In this document: positions 35,642 to 47,689 of the stretch, piece by piece | Layout of the letters: each line of letters begins with the position of its first letter | Numbering within the stretch: the stretch's first letter is position 1 | Source: Carex sylvatica | Taxonomy: Eukaryota > Streptophyta > Magnoliopsida > Poales > Cyperaceae | Length of the DNA stretch: 64,000 bases | Reading direction: 5' to 3' | Assembly: GCA_964058845.1 (NCBI GenBank) | Contig: CAXKVR010000143.1 | Coordinates: 1-64,000 of the forward strand | Notes under the pieces: generated by a model | What the model saw: only the letters and a program-made list of their open reading frames with translations | What the model was told of the DNA's origin: nothing | Database searches by the model: none | Translations under genes and position numbers: made by a program

Positions 35642-36060
35642 GATTTTCTTCTCTGGTGCAGCCTTTGACAAAAAAATATATCATCTTGGATCTTTTAATC
35701 TTAGTTTTCAAATACCATTTAAAGTTTTTTTTTTGTTTTTGTGCTGTGCGCTATTCTTGGAATTCAAATTTAAGGGGACTCAACTAGTTTGTTAAATCTC
35801 TTTTATAAATTATCTTAATATATCGAGATTATTTAAATAGCATAATTTCAAAATCTGATTAGTTTCAAACAATAAATTTTAATTATTGTAACCGATTTTT
35901 TTCACGGTACATGTAAAATTTTGAATTTTTAAATTTATTTAGTACAAAGTAAAAATATATGGTTATAAGTTATGTTAATGCATTCAATTTTCATTATGTT
36001 TCTGTTACTTGATTTTTTACTAATGAATTTGAAAAATTCAAAATTTTGTATGTACACGCA

Positions 36061-36930
36061 TCTCCATTTCATTATTAGGCACATTGAGCGTCTGATCTGC
36101 CAACGGCTACGATTGAAAGATGAAACTTCGAATTTAATCTTTGCCCTCCAATTACACAATTTGTCTTATTTTGATTAAATGCATCTGTTTTTTGTATAGA
36201 AGTCTAAATTTAGTTAAAAACATAGTCCACATGTGTTGTCACACGATACGTTACAATTAAAATTGAACAGACTCTGAAATTTAGCGATATATTTTTTTGT
36301 TTCCATATTTCTCCTCTTCAATTGAGCAGACTTCACCTTCTATTTTCTTATTTCTTTTTCGTTTCATTTTCTTATTTCTTTGTTTTCTTATTTCTTTTTC
36401 GTTTCTATACGGATCACAATGATTTTTTTTTTATTTTCTTATTTCTCTTTCTTTGTTTATATAAATATTGTTGTGGGCAATTTAGAATATATCAATGTGT
36501 GTGTGTGCGCGCGTGTGTGTATATGTGTATATATTCTAAATTGGAAACAAAGAAGAAGAAGAATATAAATTGAAACTTGTGTGTATATATTTTTCTTATA
36601 ATGTGTTTGTGTGTATATATACACACGATAACACTTTTTATTTATATTTTTTTGATATCATATTATATGTCGATATTGAATTATTGTACGATATTTGATA
36701 TTACATTCGAATCGAACTCTTATTTGATATCATTGGTACTTAAAAATAAAGAATCATCACATCATCAAATTATTATCAGAGATCACGATTCAAGTTAATT
36801 AAAAATACAGAATTATATAAATTCTTAATATGTCTCTTAATTTTTGAATAATTATTATTTTCATTAATATATTTTTTTATAAATTTTTCTTATATTATGT
36901 TCCCGTTGTAATGCACGGGCACGATACTAG
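36061..36930 (+). mobile_element. Helitron-like element, copy A
   Basis: The 3' end reads CCCGTTGTAATGCACGGG (36902-36919), which can form a CCCGT/ACGGG hairpin, followed 7 bp later by CTAG and a flanking T. That is the Helitron 3' signature. The 5' end is placed at a TC at 36061 because homology with the inverted copy at about 60474-61527 begins there. Shared interior words include TGATCTGCCAACGGCTACGA and TTTCTTATTTCTTTTTCG. There is no Rep/helicase, so it is non-autonomous. The 5' end is uncertain. Confidence 0.65.
36500..36625. repeat. GT/AT-rich simple repeats inside the Helitron
   Basis: TGTGTGTGTGCGCGCGTGTG and TGTGTATATATACACACG stretches occur here. They are simple-sequence DNA, and the ORFs over them are not supported. 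Confidence 0.7.
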
Positions 36931-36934
36931 TTAC

Positions 36935-38040
36935 TTGTTAAGCATATTATTTTTAATGATGTAAATTTATCGTTTGAAGCCTTCTGATAGATTTTGAATT
37001 TATATTCACCAAACTATTTTGATGAGCACAACACACACTAATATATAGTTTAAGATAATTTGTAACAAACTTGTTGATTGGTACTTCTCTTGATAATAAG
37101 CATAGCACACGATTACTCAAAATTTGTTATATTATTTTGTACAAAAATTATTTAAATTACAAACTTTTACAGTTTCAGTGAGTGAAAACTTATAATTCTA
37201 ATACATAAACTGGAATATGTAATACTGTTATTATTTATGTTACTTGAAATCCGAACATGTTTTATTTCGCCGACTTTCAACTATATCTTTATTTTTATAT
37301 TAAACATAGATGTTCTAATTTACCAATAACTGTAATTAAAAGATAAAAATTTAGATTGAAAATCTCCAATCAAATAATATGTCTTTTTCTGATTCTATGA
37401 ATCTTTTTGATATTTTTTACATATAGAAGTCCAAATTTAGTTACACGTACTCACCACATATAAATCATATTATCTTTCTAATTGGTCATGGTTTCTTTTC
37501 AATTTTTAAACATCATTCAAAAAAAAATTTAATTGATTGATAATTCATTGGTCAAGTCTTCATTTTTTTTTCTATTTTTTATATCATTTAAAGAATGTTA
37601 CTTGTCATTTTTATGTCATTTTGTAAGAGATTTTTCTATGAAAATATATAAAAAAGAAAAAGAAAACAAATACTAGACATCTCTATTAACTTTTGTTGTA
37701 AGGACTTTCGTAACTAATGGTTATGTTCTTGGAGAGTCCAAAATAAGAATGCATATGGGTATATAGTTTATTGAAACTTATATCTTAATTATTTGCCTCC
37801 ACAAATCAATCAATTAAAAAGTTAGAAACTTTCTCTTACACATGTAACATGAATTTTATATTTTGAAAAAGAATAATTTTTTTTTTATAAATATTAAATT
37901 AGTTTCAATAAAAAAAATAGTAAACTAAGTAAATGTGAGACATTTTGAAATTCGAATGACAAATAGGATATTGTGTAATTTAGAAAGGACATACTTTATT
38001 TTTAAATAAATGTTTTCGGTGGGTATATGTGAAATTGTGC
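36935..38040. other. AT-rich DNA upstream of S23 copy 2, decayed repeats
   Basis: Around 37270-37460 the DNA resembles the Helitron interior at 36080-36200 (AACTGTAATTAAAAGATAAA, ATATAGAAGTCCAAATTTAG). Parts after 37690 resemble the DNA upstream of S23 copy 1 near 29560-29880. No gene is seen. Confidence 0.45.
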
Positions 38041-38056
38041 CATGATTATAATGCCA

Positions 38057-38064
38057 AAACCCTA
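38057..38064 (+). promoter_or_regulatory. Telo-box AAACCCTA, S23 copy 2
   Basis: Same motif as copy 1, here 118 bp before the start codon and followed by CTCGCCGC. Conserved in place between the duplicates. Confidence 0.7.
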
Positions 38065-38181
38065 GCTCTCGCCGCAATTGTATTAAAGATCGATATCGAT
38101 CTCGCTTTCTTCATCTCTCAACCTCCGCGATTCATCTCTCCTCTTTGATCTAGAGCGGTTAAACCTTTTACCAAATCCAAA

Positions 38182-39783
<1,602 letters not shown>

Positions 39784-40568
39784 ATTTTTTTTTTTTTTTA
39801 TTGTTAATTCATTTTAGATGCTTACAAACAATTTTGCTCTTTGTGCCCAAAAGATGTTTTGAGTGGGGATCTTGTTCATCTCTTTTGTGTATTTGTTTAT
39901 TAGCTTTGTTGCTTTTGGGTCTTGTTTGAAAATATAGTATTGTCATCATGATGCCATTATCTAGCCTTCTTATTTGCTGAATTTTCAAGTTTTTTGCTAT
40001 AATTTATATGGAAAGTTTTGATAGATTAACTGCATTGAAGTTGAATTTCATTGATAAATTTATATGGTCTTTTCAAATTTTGAACTATGCAAAGAGTATG
40101 CTCATTGGTTGACCTATAATGTGAATACTCACGAAGCCAAGTTACGAAGGCATGAAATCATTCAAACTATTCATGTCCTCCTGTTGTCTTGCACTTGATA
40201 GTAGTCTTCTTTTATTCTCTTTTTCTAAGTCTTTTTCTTTGAGGCCTTTCTTCAACTCGTGGCTATGGTTCAGCTGATGGCTGCCTTGACCAGTGATCAC
40301 TTTGTGGATTCTGAACTGCTGCAGAAGCAAGTGTTCTAACATCGTTGTTACCTTCACACAGTATGTTTCTCACTTTGGAAGAGAAATATACTGTCAATCA
40401 CTGGATTCAGTGGATTGTATATATATCCATTACTGACTTGAGGAACTCACTCTGTAACTCCAAGAAACATCACCCAAATCAGACTCCGTTCATGTCTCAC
40501 CAACCCCAAATACTTGATGAACATTTATATTCTTTGTCATTTCTAACTTGGTTTCGAATTATTTTATC

Positions 40569-42060
40569 CAGTGTTATCAGAACTGGACTGGACCGCCGGT
40601 TGAACCGAACCCCTATACGGTTCGATTCATTTAAAAGATCGCTTGAGCAGTCGAAACGGAAAAAGTCGATTTAATCGGTTGGATTTTTATAAGTCGCCGA
40701 ACTAACCACCGTAAAAATCCCGTTTCAAAACTGATTTCACATATCTTGCTATTTATCAAATCACTAAGATGAAAAGCACTGAGAATTGGGATCTCCTTCC
40801 TACGACCTCTCAATTCTCAATTTGGTTGGGTCCTTTAATATTCTTGAGTGTATTTCACGGCATTCACAAGGATTATAGCTTTGAAAAGAAGCAGCGGCAA
40901 GCCGGTAACTCAAAGTTGTAAGTTTATTTAACCACTAAATTCAAGTTTGACTAGAAAACGTGGATTTCATTGCCTCAATTTTGAACCAGAGAGGGGTGTT
41001 AAGGCACATAAATAAATAGGTCTCAACATGCTCATGTTTTTTGTTGGTGAAGCAATTCTTTCTTTTTTTCTTTGCTCATTGCTTGGTCCAAATTTTCGAA
41101 TCAAAATCACAGTTGCTTTAGGAGAGTAGTACGTTCAAGGCATTAATTTTTGAGTTAATTTTATTGCATTGATGCATGCCTTTCAAGTGTTTGATGAAAT
41201 GCCCAAATGAAAAAAGAATATTATTTTTTGAGATCTTGTGCCAGCCACTGTTTACAAAATTAATTAAGATTTTGATGTGCATATTTTTCAAATAATCTGA
41301 GTGTGTTAGAGTACATAAAACTCTTGCAAATTGAAGTAGTATTTTTCTACTTGATATAAATGAACCTTAAATATCAACTTGGTATAATTCAAGTCTGATA
41401 CTAGAATTTTCATGATCACAATTTGTAGCATATCATGATGGTTTGGCACCAGTTAGTTAGATAACCTAGATCGATTAATTATCATGCTGGTTTTTCACTA
41501 GTTAGTTTGATAAAAAAAAAAAAAGTATGTTGATACCTGATGAAACAGTGCCAGTGCCACCAAAGTTATCATGCTGGTTTTTCATATGCAATAAAATATA
41601 ACTTTAATTTTACTGAAAGTTTAGCATGCAATTGATCTCTGACTTTGCATATATTTTTTAAGAACACAATTATTCTTGTTGTACAGAGATCATGTTGGCA
41701 ATTAATCTTGAAGCAAATGAATCTATCACACCTTTTTCTCTGAAAACTGCCACAAGAGGCAAAACAAATTCGGATTGGGGACATTGTATTGAACGGATTG
41801 TTGTTGACAACAATAAAAATTTGAAGGTTATTGCATGTCTCTATTGTGAAAAAATATTTCAAGGCAGTGACATTAACCGGTTTAAGAAGCATATAAATTG
41901 TAATTGTTTTAGAAATTGTGATTGGTTTAGAATCCATATAAATTGTGATTGTTTTAGAAAATAAATCAGCGGTTGAACCAATTGACTCAGCGGTCCGACC
42001 TATGAACCATTGACCCGGGACTTTTAGAAGTCGATGTCTGGTTTGGTTTTGATAACATTG
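40569..42060. mobile_element. hAT element with BED-finger relic and exact 8-bp duplication
   Basis: Starts CAGTGTTATCAGAAC and ends GTTTTGATAACATTG, an hAT-type inverted pair. The exact 8-mer ATTTTATC flanks it (40561-40568 and 42061-42068). Sub-terminal GACCGCCGGTTGAACCGAAC on the left has an inverted relative on the right (GGTTGAACCAATTGACTCAG region). At 1492 bp it is too short for a full transposase, but it keeps the N-terminal BED-finger coding piece. The insertion lies in the DNA downstream of S23 copy 2. Confidence 0.9.
41692..41964 (+). pseudogene. BED-type zinc finger fragment of an hAT transposase
   Basis: A 90-codon ORF reads RGKTNSDWGHCIERI, then LKVIACLYCEKIFQGSDINR and FKKHINC. 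This matches the BED-finger layout of hAT transposases: an aromatic/W region, C-x2-C, then the H-x-C/H pair. The tail FRNCDWFRIHINCDCFRK arises from a local tandem duplication (CATATAAATTGT and ATTGTTTTAGAAA twice). No catalytic DDE or hATC dimerisation domain follows, so it is a relic carried by the non-autonomous element. Confidence 0.75.
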
Positions 42061-42429
42061 ATTTTATCACGTGTGCTCTGAAATCATCTGAAGATGCTTG
42101 CATAATTGGACCTATTTTAAAATATATTAACCGTGGCCGAGACCTCTTGTTTCATCGAATTGAAAGAGCGAATAAGCCCAATATGAGAGCACCCCGGCCC
42201 CAATCTAACCTAGAATAATTAGTGTTCTCGTTATTTACTGATTTTCACTAAGAGCAATTGTGTTTTCAATACATAATCTATCATGATACTGCAGTAATAC
42301 AATAGAAAAATAAAACAATAGAAACGAATCGATATCAGTTGAGTTTTATTTTACCATCTTAAATTTTCTATACATTTATCAAAGATAAACAGCCTCTGAG
42401 GTCAACAAGAAAAATAAAGGATCCTATCA

Positions 42430-42720
42430 AACCGATGACTTAAAAAGTTAAAACATAAGACTGTCCAGCCATAAGTCTTAATTCGTAAGTCGTAACCCGT
42501 AAGTCGTAATTCTCGCTCTCAGTTCTAAAATCCTAAATGACTTTTAACTCTCGCTTTCGGCGACTACGATCACTCTTTCTTATCGTAAAAAAATTTGTAA
42601 AAAATTTAAAATTGAGTTCGTAAAAAAATTGATTTGAAATTAATTCAAACCAAATTTAATTCAAAATTAATTTAAACCAAACTCAAACTGGAGTAAGTTC
42701 GATTCATTTGCAGCCCTACT
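42430..42720. repeat. Second copy of the 363-819 hAT-like element
   Basis: CGATGACTTAAAAAGTTAAA, AAGACTGTCCAGCCATAAGT, CTCTCGCTTTCGGCGACTAC and GATTCATTTGCAGCCCTACT parallel the interior and right end of the first copy. The left end is missing or truncated near 42430. Confidence 0.7.
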
Positions 42721-42734
42721 GTTAACCATAAGGT
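42719..42734 (+). pseudogene. 16-bp relic of the tRNA-Asn anticodon arm
   Basis: CTGTTAACCATAAGGT equals tRNA-Asn 33633-33648 and directly abuts the end of the repeat insertion. Sequence before the insertion (AAAACAATAGAAACGAATCG at about 42310) resembles DNA upstream of the real tRNA (AAAACAATAGAAATGAAACG at about 33440). It may be what remains of the tRNA in the duplicated segment. A 16-bp match alone is weak. Confidence 0.4.
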
Positions 42735-42879
42735 AGTTAATATGTATTGAATTTTTTTTCCGAGAATAGATTACGCTACCAATTGAAATTGGCATGGAGG
42801 CAGTTTAATGATCCAATCATGTTGAAGTTAGGTAGCTAATTGAACTAAATAAGATTCTGATTGTTCGACTTTACCATAG

Positions 42880-43740
42880 CACGCGGATGGGAAAAATTTA
42901 TAAACTAACTCATTTAAAACTTTTCACTTCTTCCAATTTACTCTTATCCTTCTCAGTACCTCTTCTCACCTCTCTAAAATTTTGATCTACTCCCATTCTT
43001 TTCAAAAAAAGAACAAAAATTGATAGTGTAAGAGATGGAGCAGCATAACACTCTAGATGAGGGCCACAAATTCCAATTTGAAAGGCTAGGTAACTGAAAA
43101 GGATGAATTCTGATAACAAAATATATAACCATATGAAGTTCACAAAGCCTTGAAAATTAAGATAGCAAGAAGAAAAAAGGGATCAAGAAATAATCTGACT
43201 TCAATCTTGAGGAGCTCTGCCCAATACTAACTCAATTATTCCAGTTATTGTAACTTACAAATATCAACAGAAGCAGAGTACTTCTAAAAAGTTCTAGGTA
43301 TCAGTTACAGACATAGTAGACAGTCAAACAAACCCAGATGATCGATAAGAGATGTTAGAAAAAGTATAGACCAGACACCAGAAACGTGGGAACAGATCAT
43401 AAATTCCTCGATCAAGAAACAAAAAAAGAACAGAAAATTGCACCATGCTTTTGATAGCCTTGATATGATGCATCAAGACGTCTTTTTTTTTTTTTTTTTT
43501 TGAGGAATCAACAGTAATGTCAAAACTTCCTTCATCGATTTCATCAACTTCATGCTTATATGAATCAGATAAAAAACTTGAAGGCGATAAGCTATTAGGG
43601 AACTCACACAATGGAGAAACATCAAGAATTCGGAAGTTTTTGAATCTCCATTTGTTCTTGTATTTTTTTTTTTTTTCGATGTAAAAGGATTAGTGGAAAG
43701 AGAAGGGAGGCGATTTCCTCTTGCCAGAATTGGCTACCAT
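42880..43740 (-). pseudogene. Possible gene fragment, minus strand
   Basis: From 43735 on the minus strand, ATGGTAGCCAATTCTGGCAA opens MVANSGKRKSPPFS and soon stops. After a poly-A run another frame reads NKWRFKNFRILDVSPLCEFP and then HEVDEIDEGSFDITVDSS before a lysine run. The composition looks protein-like and richer than chance, but frames are broken at homopolymers and I recognise no family. It could be a pseudogene or a captured exon. Confidence 0.3.
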
Positions 43741-43929
43741 TTCTTTGTTTCAGAGGAATTGGAGAGAATTTTTTCATCTGATTCTAATTTTAAAAAAATT
43801 GTTAATTCTGACGCCGAAAAGAGTTATTTCAAAAAAAAAGGTGAATTCTGAGCCAAGAGGGGTTATTAATTTTTGTGGATTAGAAGGGGGCCTAAGGCCT
43901 AGGTTGTTTGTTTCCTAGCCGTAACAATG

Positions 43930-45700
43930 ATTGCATGTGCAGTGCACATGGATTAAGATAATAGAGAGGGACTGGTAACTTCTCCTGTCAATCTGAGAAA
44001 GGTACGCTTTATAAAGAAAGTTAAGCTGATTCCTAGAACAGGCTGTTCAAGGTGTACTTGTAGACAATTTTATGAGAGGAATGAAATTGTAAAATAGGAT
44101 TCTTTTTAAGGAGTAAAATGTGCTCAATTTCATAAAATGGATTCTTGAGATGAAATTTTTCTCTATTCCATGAATATTCGAGATGATTTTTTTTCCTTTT
44201 CCATCTCAAATTTCAAATGATTCTCATCTCGGATGATATCAGGGATGTCAAATTTGTACTTCACCCGGGCATGTCGACCTAACTCGATCCGTACCCGAAT
44301 TACTTGATGATTTAATGGGTCGGGCACAGTTCTAATTTTTTTGACCCGTCTTAAGTCCGATTGGATACGACCGGTCTGATCGATCTAATTTTGAAAATAT
44401 CAAAAGAGTAGTTGAGATCATACTCATTAAGCTTCAATTTCAAATACTAATAGATAATTATAATATTAAAGGAATAATAATCTGATGTTAAACTGCAAAA
44501 TATATAACTACAAGTAGGGGCCAAGGAATAACTCTACCCAATAGTTACAACTCAAGTTTTTTTTATTAAAAAAAAAAACAGTTTTATGTAATTACCACAA
44601 AAAAAAAGTTTATGTCAATCAAAATCTGAAATTTTGTTTAATGAAACAAAATAAAGTTCTTCACTGATAGAAATGCATTATGACCCGATAATTAAATGAA
44701 TAAACTTTTACCCGAACCAAAAACGCCAACTAAACATGATCTGACCTGATTCGAATATGATTCATATTCAAGCTATATATCCGATTTGAATGTGTGATAC
44801 GATCATACGACTTAACCCTGCCAATTAATTTTGACAAGTCGAGTGAATCATTGAAATCATACTTGTAACCGTTAATTTAAATTACTAATAGATCATTATA
44901 ATTTAAATCTGGAAATAAGCTTAATTTTAAGTACCCCTGCGAAAGATATACGAATATACGATCACTACAACTCTACAAGTGCCAAGCTAATTAAGGAACT
45001 CTACACAATAGTTGTAGCTCAATTTTTTTTATTTTTTGAATTTTTTTAAAAAAGAAGAAGAAGTATTTTACACAATAACCCAAAAAGAAGTAACAGTTAA
45101 TGTCAATCAAAACCTGGAATTTTGTTTGATAAAGCAAAATAAAAAGTTCATCACCAACAGAAATAAGTAAAAGATGTACTGGATTTGCAAATTCTAAAAA
45201 TTCGCCCAATACATAAAATAAAAAATGTAATGAATTTGCGCACATAAAAATTAAGTAATATATCACTGTTCAGTTAAATAAAATAATGTAATTACTTTAA
45301 TAAATAATGAAAAATAATTGTTTGGTTGATTAGTAGGTTAGACCACTAGAGAAGTTACAACAGTCACATCGCCTGCATGCGTGGCATAAGTGCAGTAAAC
45401 ATTCTGACAATGCAAAAATTTCTAATGCTTTTAAAATTATTGCAATTCTTCTAATAGTAATATATCAGTATTAGAAGATAATAGGTTTAAAATTGAACTG
45501 AAGGACTTCTTGTGTATATGAATATTTTGTGCCTAAAACAATTAATACAATACTCTTTGTGAACTGAGAATTGTATATTTAAAACTAAACTAAAAAGTTC
45601 CTTATAAATATTTCAAAATTAAAAGACTTAATTAATTTTTATTAAAAATAAAAAAAATATGTACAAAAGAGTTGGAAAAAGACCAAGTGAACTTCGTTCA
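43930..45700. other. Intergenic DNA with old repeat traces
   Basis: Near 44260-44400 and 44680-44840, GGGTCGGGCA, TACCCGAATTA and GACCCGATAATTAAA words suggest decayed hAT-type elements. No ORF or RNA gene is supported. Confidence 0.4.
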
Positions 45701-46041
45701 ACCACAAAGTTTGATATGTTAACATTAGGGGTGTCCAGGACACCCTTTTTAACTGTTTATCGAACCTATATTGTGTTCGATGTAGTAGATATGGACATGT
45801 TTTTTTTTTTTTTTTAATTTATTGGATATAAATAATGATTTATTTTTCTATTAACTAAACAGGTAAGGATACGGATAAAAATTATTTTGTATTCGTTACC
45901 TATGACTATAGGAGCGAAATCAGACATTCGAACTATGGAGATCAAATACATATAGGAGGTCAATCATATACACTTTTTCTGTGTAGAATATGAGTCAATT
46001 TTACAGTATTGTGACATTTTACACTATTTGTATATAAATCA

Positions 46042-46465
46042 GAGGTTGGCTACTATGCTTATATAAGCATATCCCCACATATGCTTATAACTCATTTTTG
46101 TGTTTCCAATCTCCAAATGGTCGATCGGAACCGTTCATATTGTTCTCCATATTAATATGTGCTTGGAAACTAAATTTTACATTTTTCTGAATTTTTTTAC
46201 TATTTATTAAGCCACTTTGAAAATCGCTGATCCAACGGTGGCTGCACAAAACAGTAAAATCAGCAGCCACCGTTGGATTAATAATTTTCAAGTGGCTTAA
46301 TAAATAGTAAAAAAATTCAGAAAAATGTAAAATTTAGTTTCCAAGCACATATTAATATGGAGAACAAGATGAACGGTTCAGATCGACCATTTGGACATTG
46401 GAAGTACAAAAATGAGTTATAAGCATATGTGGGGATATGCTTATATAAGCATAGTAGCCAACCTC
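46042..46465. mobile_element. Palindromic Mutator-type MITE, GAGGTTGG termini, exact 9-bp duplication
   Basis: Starts GAGGTTGGCTACTATGCTTA and ends TAAGCATAGTAGCCAACCTC. The exact 9-mer TATAAATCA flanks it (46033-46041 and 46466-46474). Internal GATCCAACGGTGGCTGC and its inverse form the central fold. Confidence 0.92.
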
Positions 46466-47230
46466 TATAAATCATACATAAATATAAAAACAAATTGAAA
46501 AAAAATGGAATTCAATTGACCCCATTCATACTTCTTAGCTCCGCCCCTACCTATGAGCAATTATAAAAAAAAATTATATATAGATGTATCTCCATTCTTA
46601 TATTAAATATATAGATGTCCTCATCTGTCAACAACTGTGATTAAAAGATAAAATTTTAAATTAAATATCAATCCTCCAATCAAACAATCCGTCTTTTATT
46701 CTATTTTATGCATCTATGCTCTTTTATAATATTTTTCCATTCCAATATATTTTAACATTTGTCATGAATATTGTTGAATAATTATTCTTTTTATCGATCT
46801 ATTTTTTTTAATGAAAATATAGTATTTTCTATGAGAATTTATTTTTTCTTTCTTATATTATATTCTTATTACGATTTACACAGACTCAGTAATTAATAGC
46901 ATTTAATTATGAATGATATAAAGCATGGAATGCTCAATAAAACATAGCATAATAAACCTTCAAATGGCGTATGTGGCTACGTATGATTTCACTCTTCTAG
47001 TTCTTTGTAATTGTGTTCCTTCATTTTTTTTTAATTAAGTCGTGATAGCATCAAGGAGATTAGACAAAGAAAAAACAACCGGAGAATAATATGGAAAATA
47101 TAGCTCTTATTTCTACTTTCTATTTTTGAACTTGCTTGTTTTGATAAAAAAAAAAAAAAAATTTAGTTGAGATTGATTGTATATTTGTATTTTAATTTTA
47201 TATTAGTAAAAAGTTGCATGTGTATAATGA

Positions 47231-47372
47231 ATTTTTTTTTTATAGTAAAAATTGGAGGTCAAGTCACCCAACTGTTTAATTTCACAATGAAATATCTCTT
47301 CCAAGTTTTGAATTTGAGACTTTCTATACGGAGAGTATTGCCTTTGCACTAGGCTAAATACTGGTTCTCAAA
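47231..47372 (-). mobile_element. Degenerate tRNA-derived SINE, minus strand
   Basis: Read on the minus strand it gives AGCCTAGTGCAAAGGCAATA (box A-like), then a decayed box B (CTCAAATTCAAAAC), then GTGACTTGACCTCCAATTTT, the same 3' end as the SINEs at 2340 and 25351. The tail is the T-run at 47231-47240. More diverged, so probably older. Confidence 0.65.
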
Positions 47373-47553
47373 TAATTTTTTTTTTTTTTGAAAGATTTTT
47401 TAAATTTTTTTGAAAGAAAATGAATGAGTTTTGATGATGTTTTAAAAAAAATAATAACTATTATATTAATACTATTTGTTATTCTTCTGCTATTATTTTG
47501 TTAAATGATAATTTGAATGAGTAAAGATAAAGTGAGGTGAGATAAAATCATTT

Positions 47554-47558
<5 letters not shown>

Positions 47559-47591
<33 letters not shown>
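47559..47591. repeat. (AT)n microsatellite
   Basis: About 16 uninterrupted AT dinucleotides near the right end of the hAT-like element. Confidence 0.95.
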
Positions 47592-47593
<2 letters not shown>

Positions 47594-47689
47594 TAAAGCC
47601 AATTATTTCTTAAATGTGTATGGGTATGAAAATATTTCTTTCCGAACCGAATCGTACCCTTTGACACCCCTAGTTAGCATTTCCTATTT

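Larger units (their letters stand above)
45726..47672. mobile_element. hAT-like element, TAGGGGTGTC termini, with nested MITE
   Basis: Starts TAGGGGTGTCCAGGACACCC and ends TTTGACACCCCTA. Flanks GTTAACAT (45718-45725) and GTTAGCAT (47673-47680) agree at 7 of 8, an aged hAT target duplication. Inside are the MITE at 46042-46465, a SINE-like stretch and an (AT)n tract. No transposase. Confidence 0.75.

Noticed and set aside
34461..35711. Three similar ~73-codon minus-strand ORFs as a gene family
   Set aside because: They are copies of the same frame in three tandem ~513-bp units. The peptides merely translate TGACGTGAC repeats.
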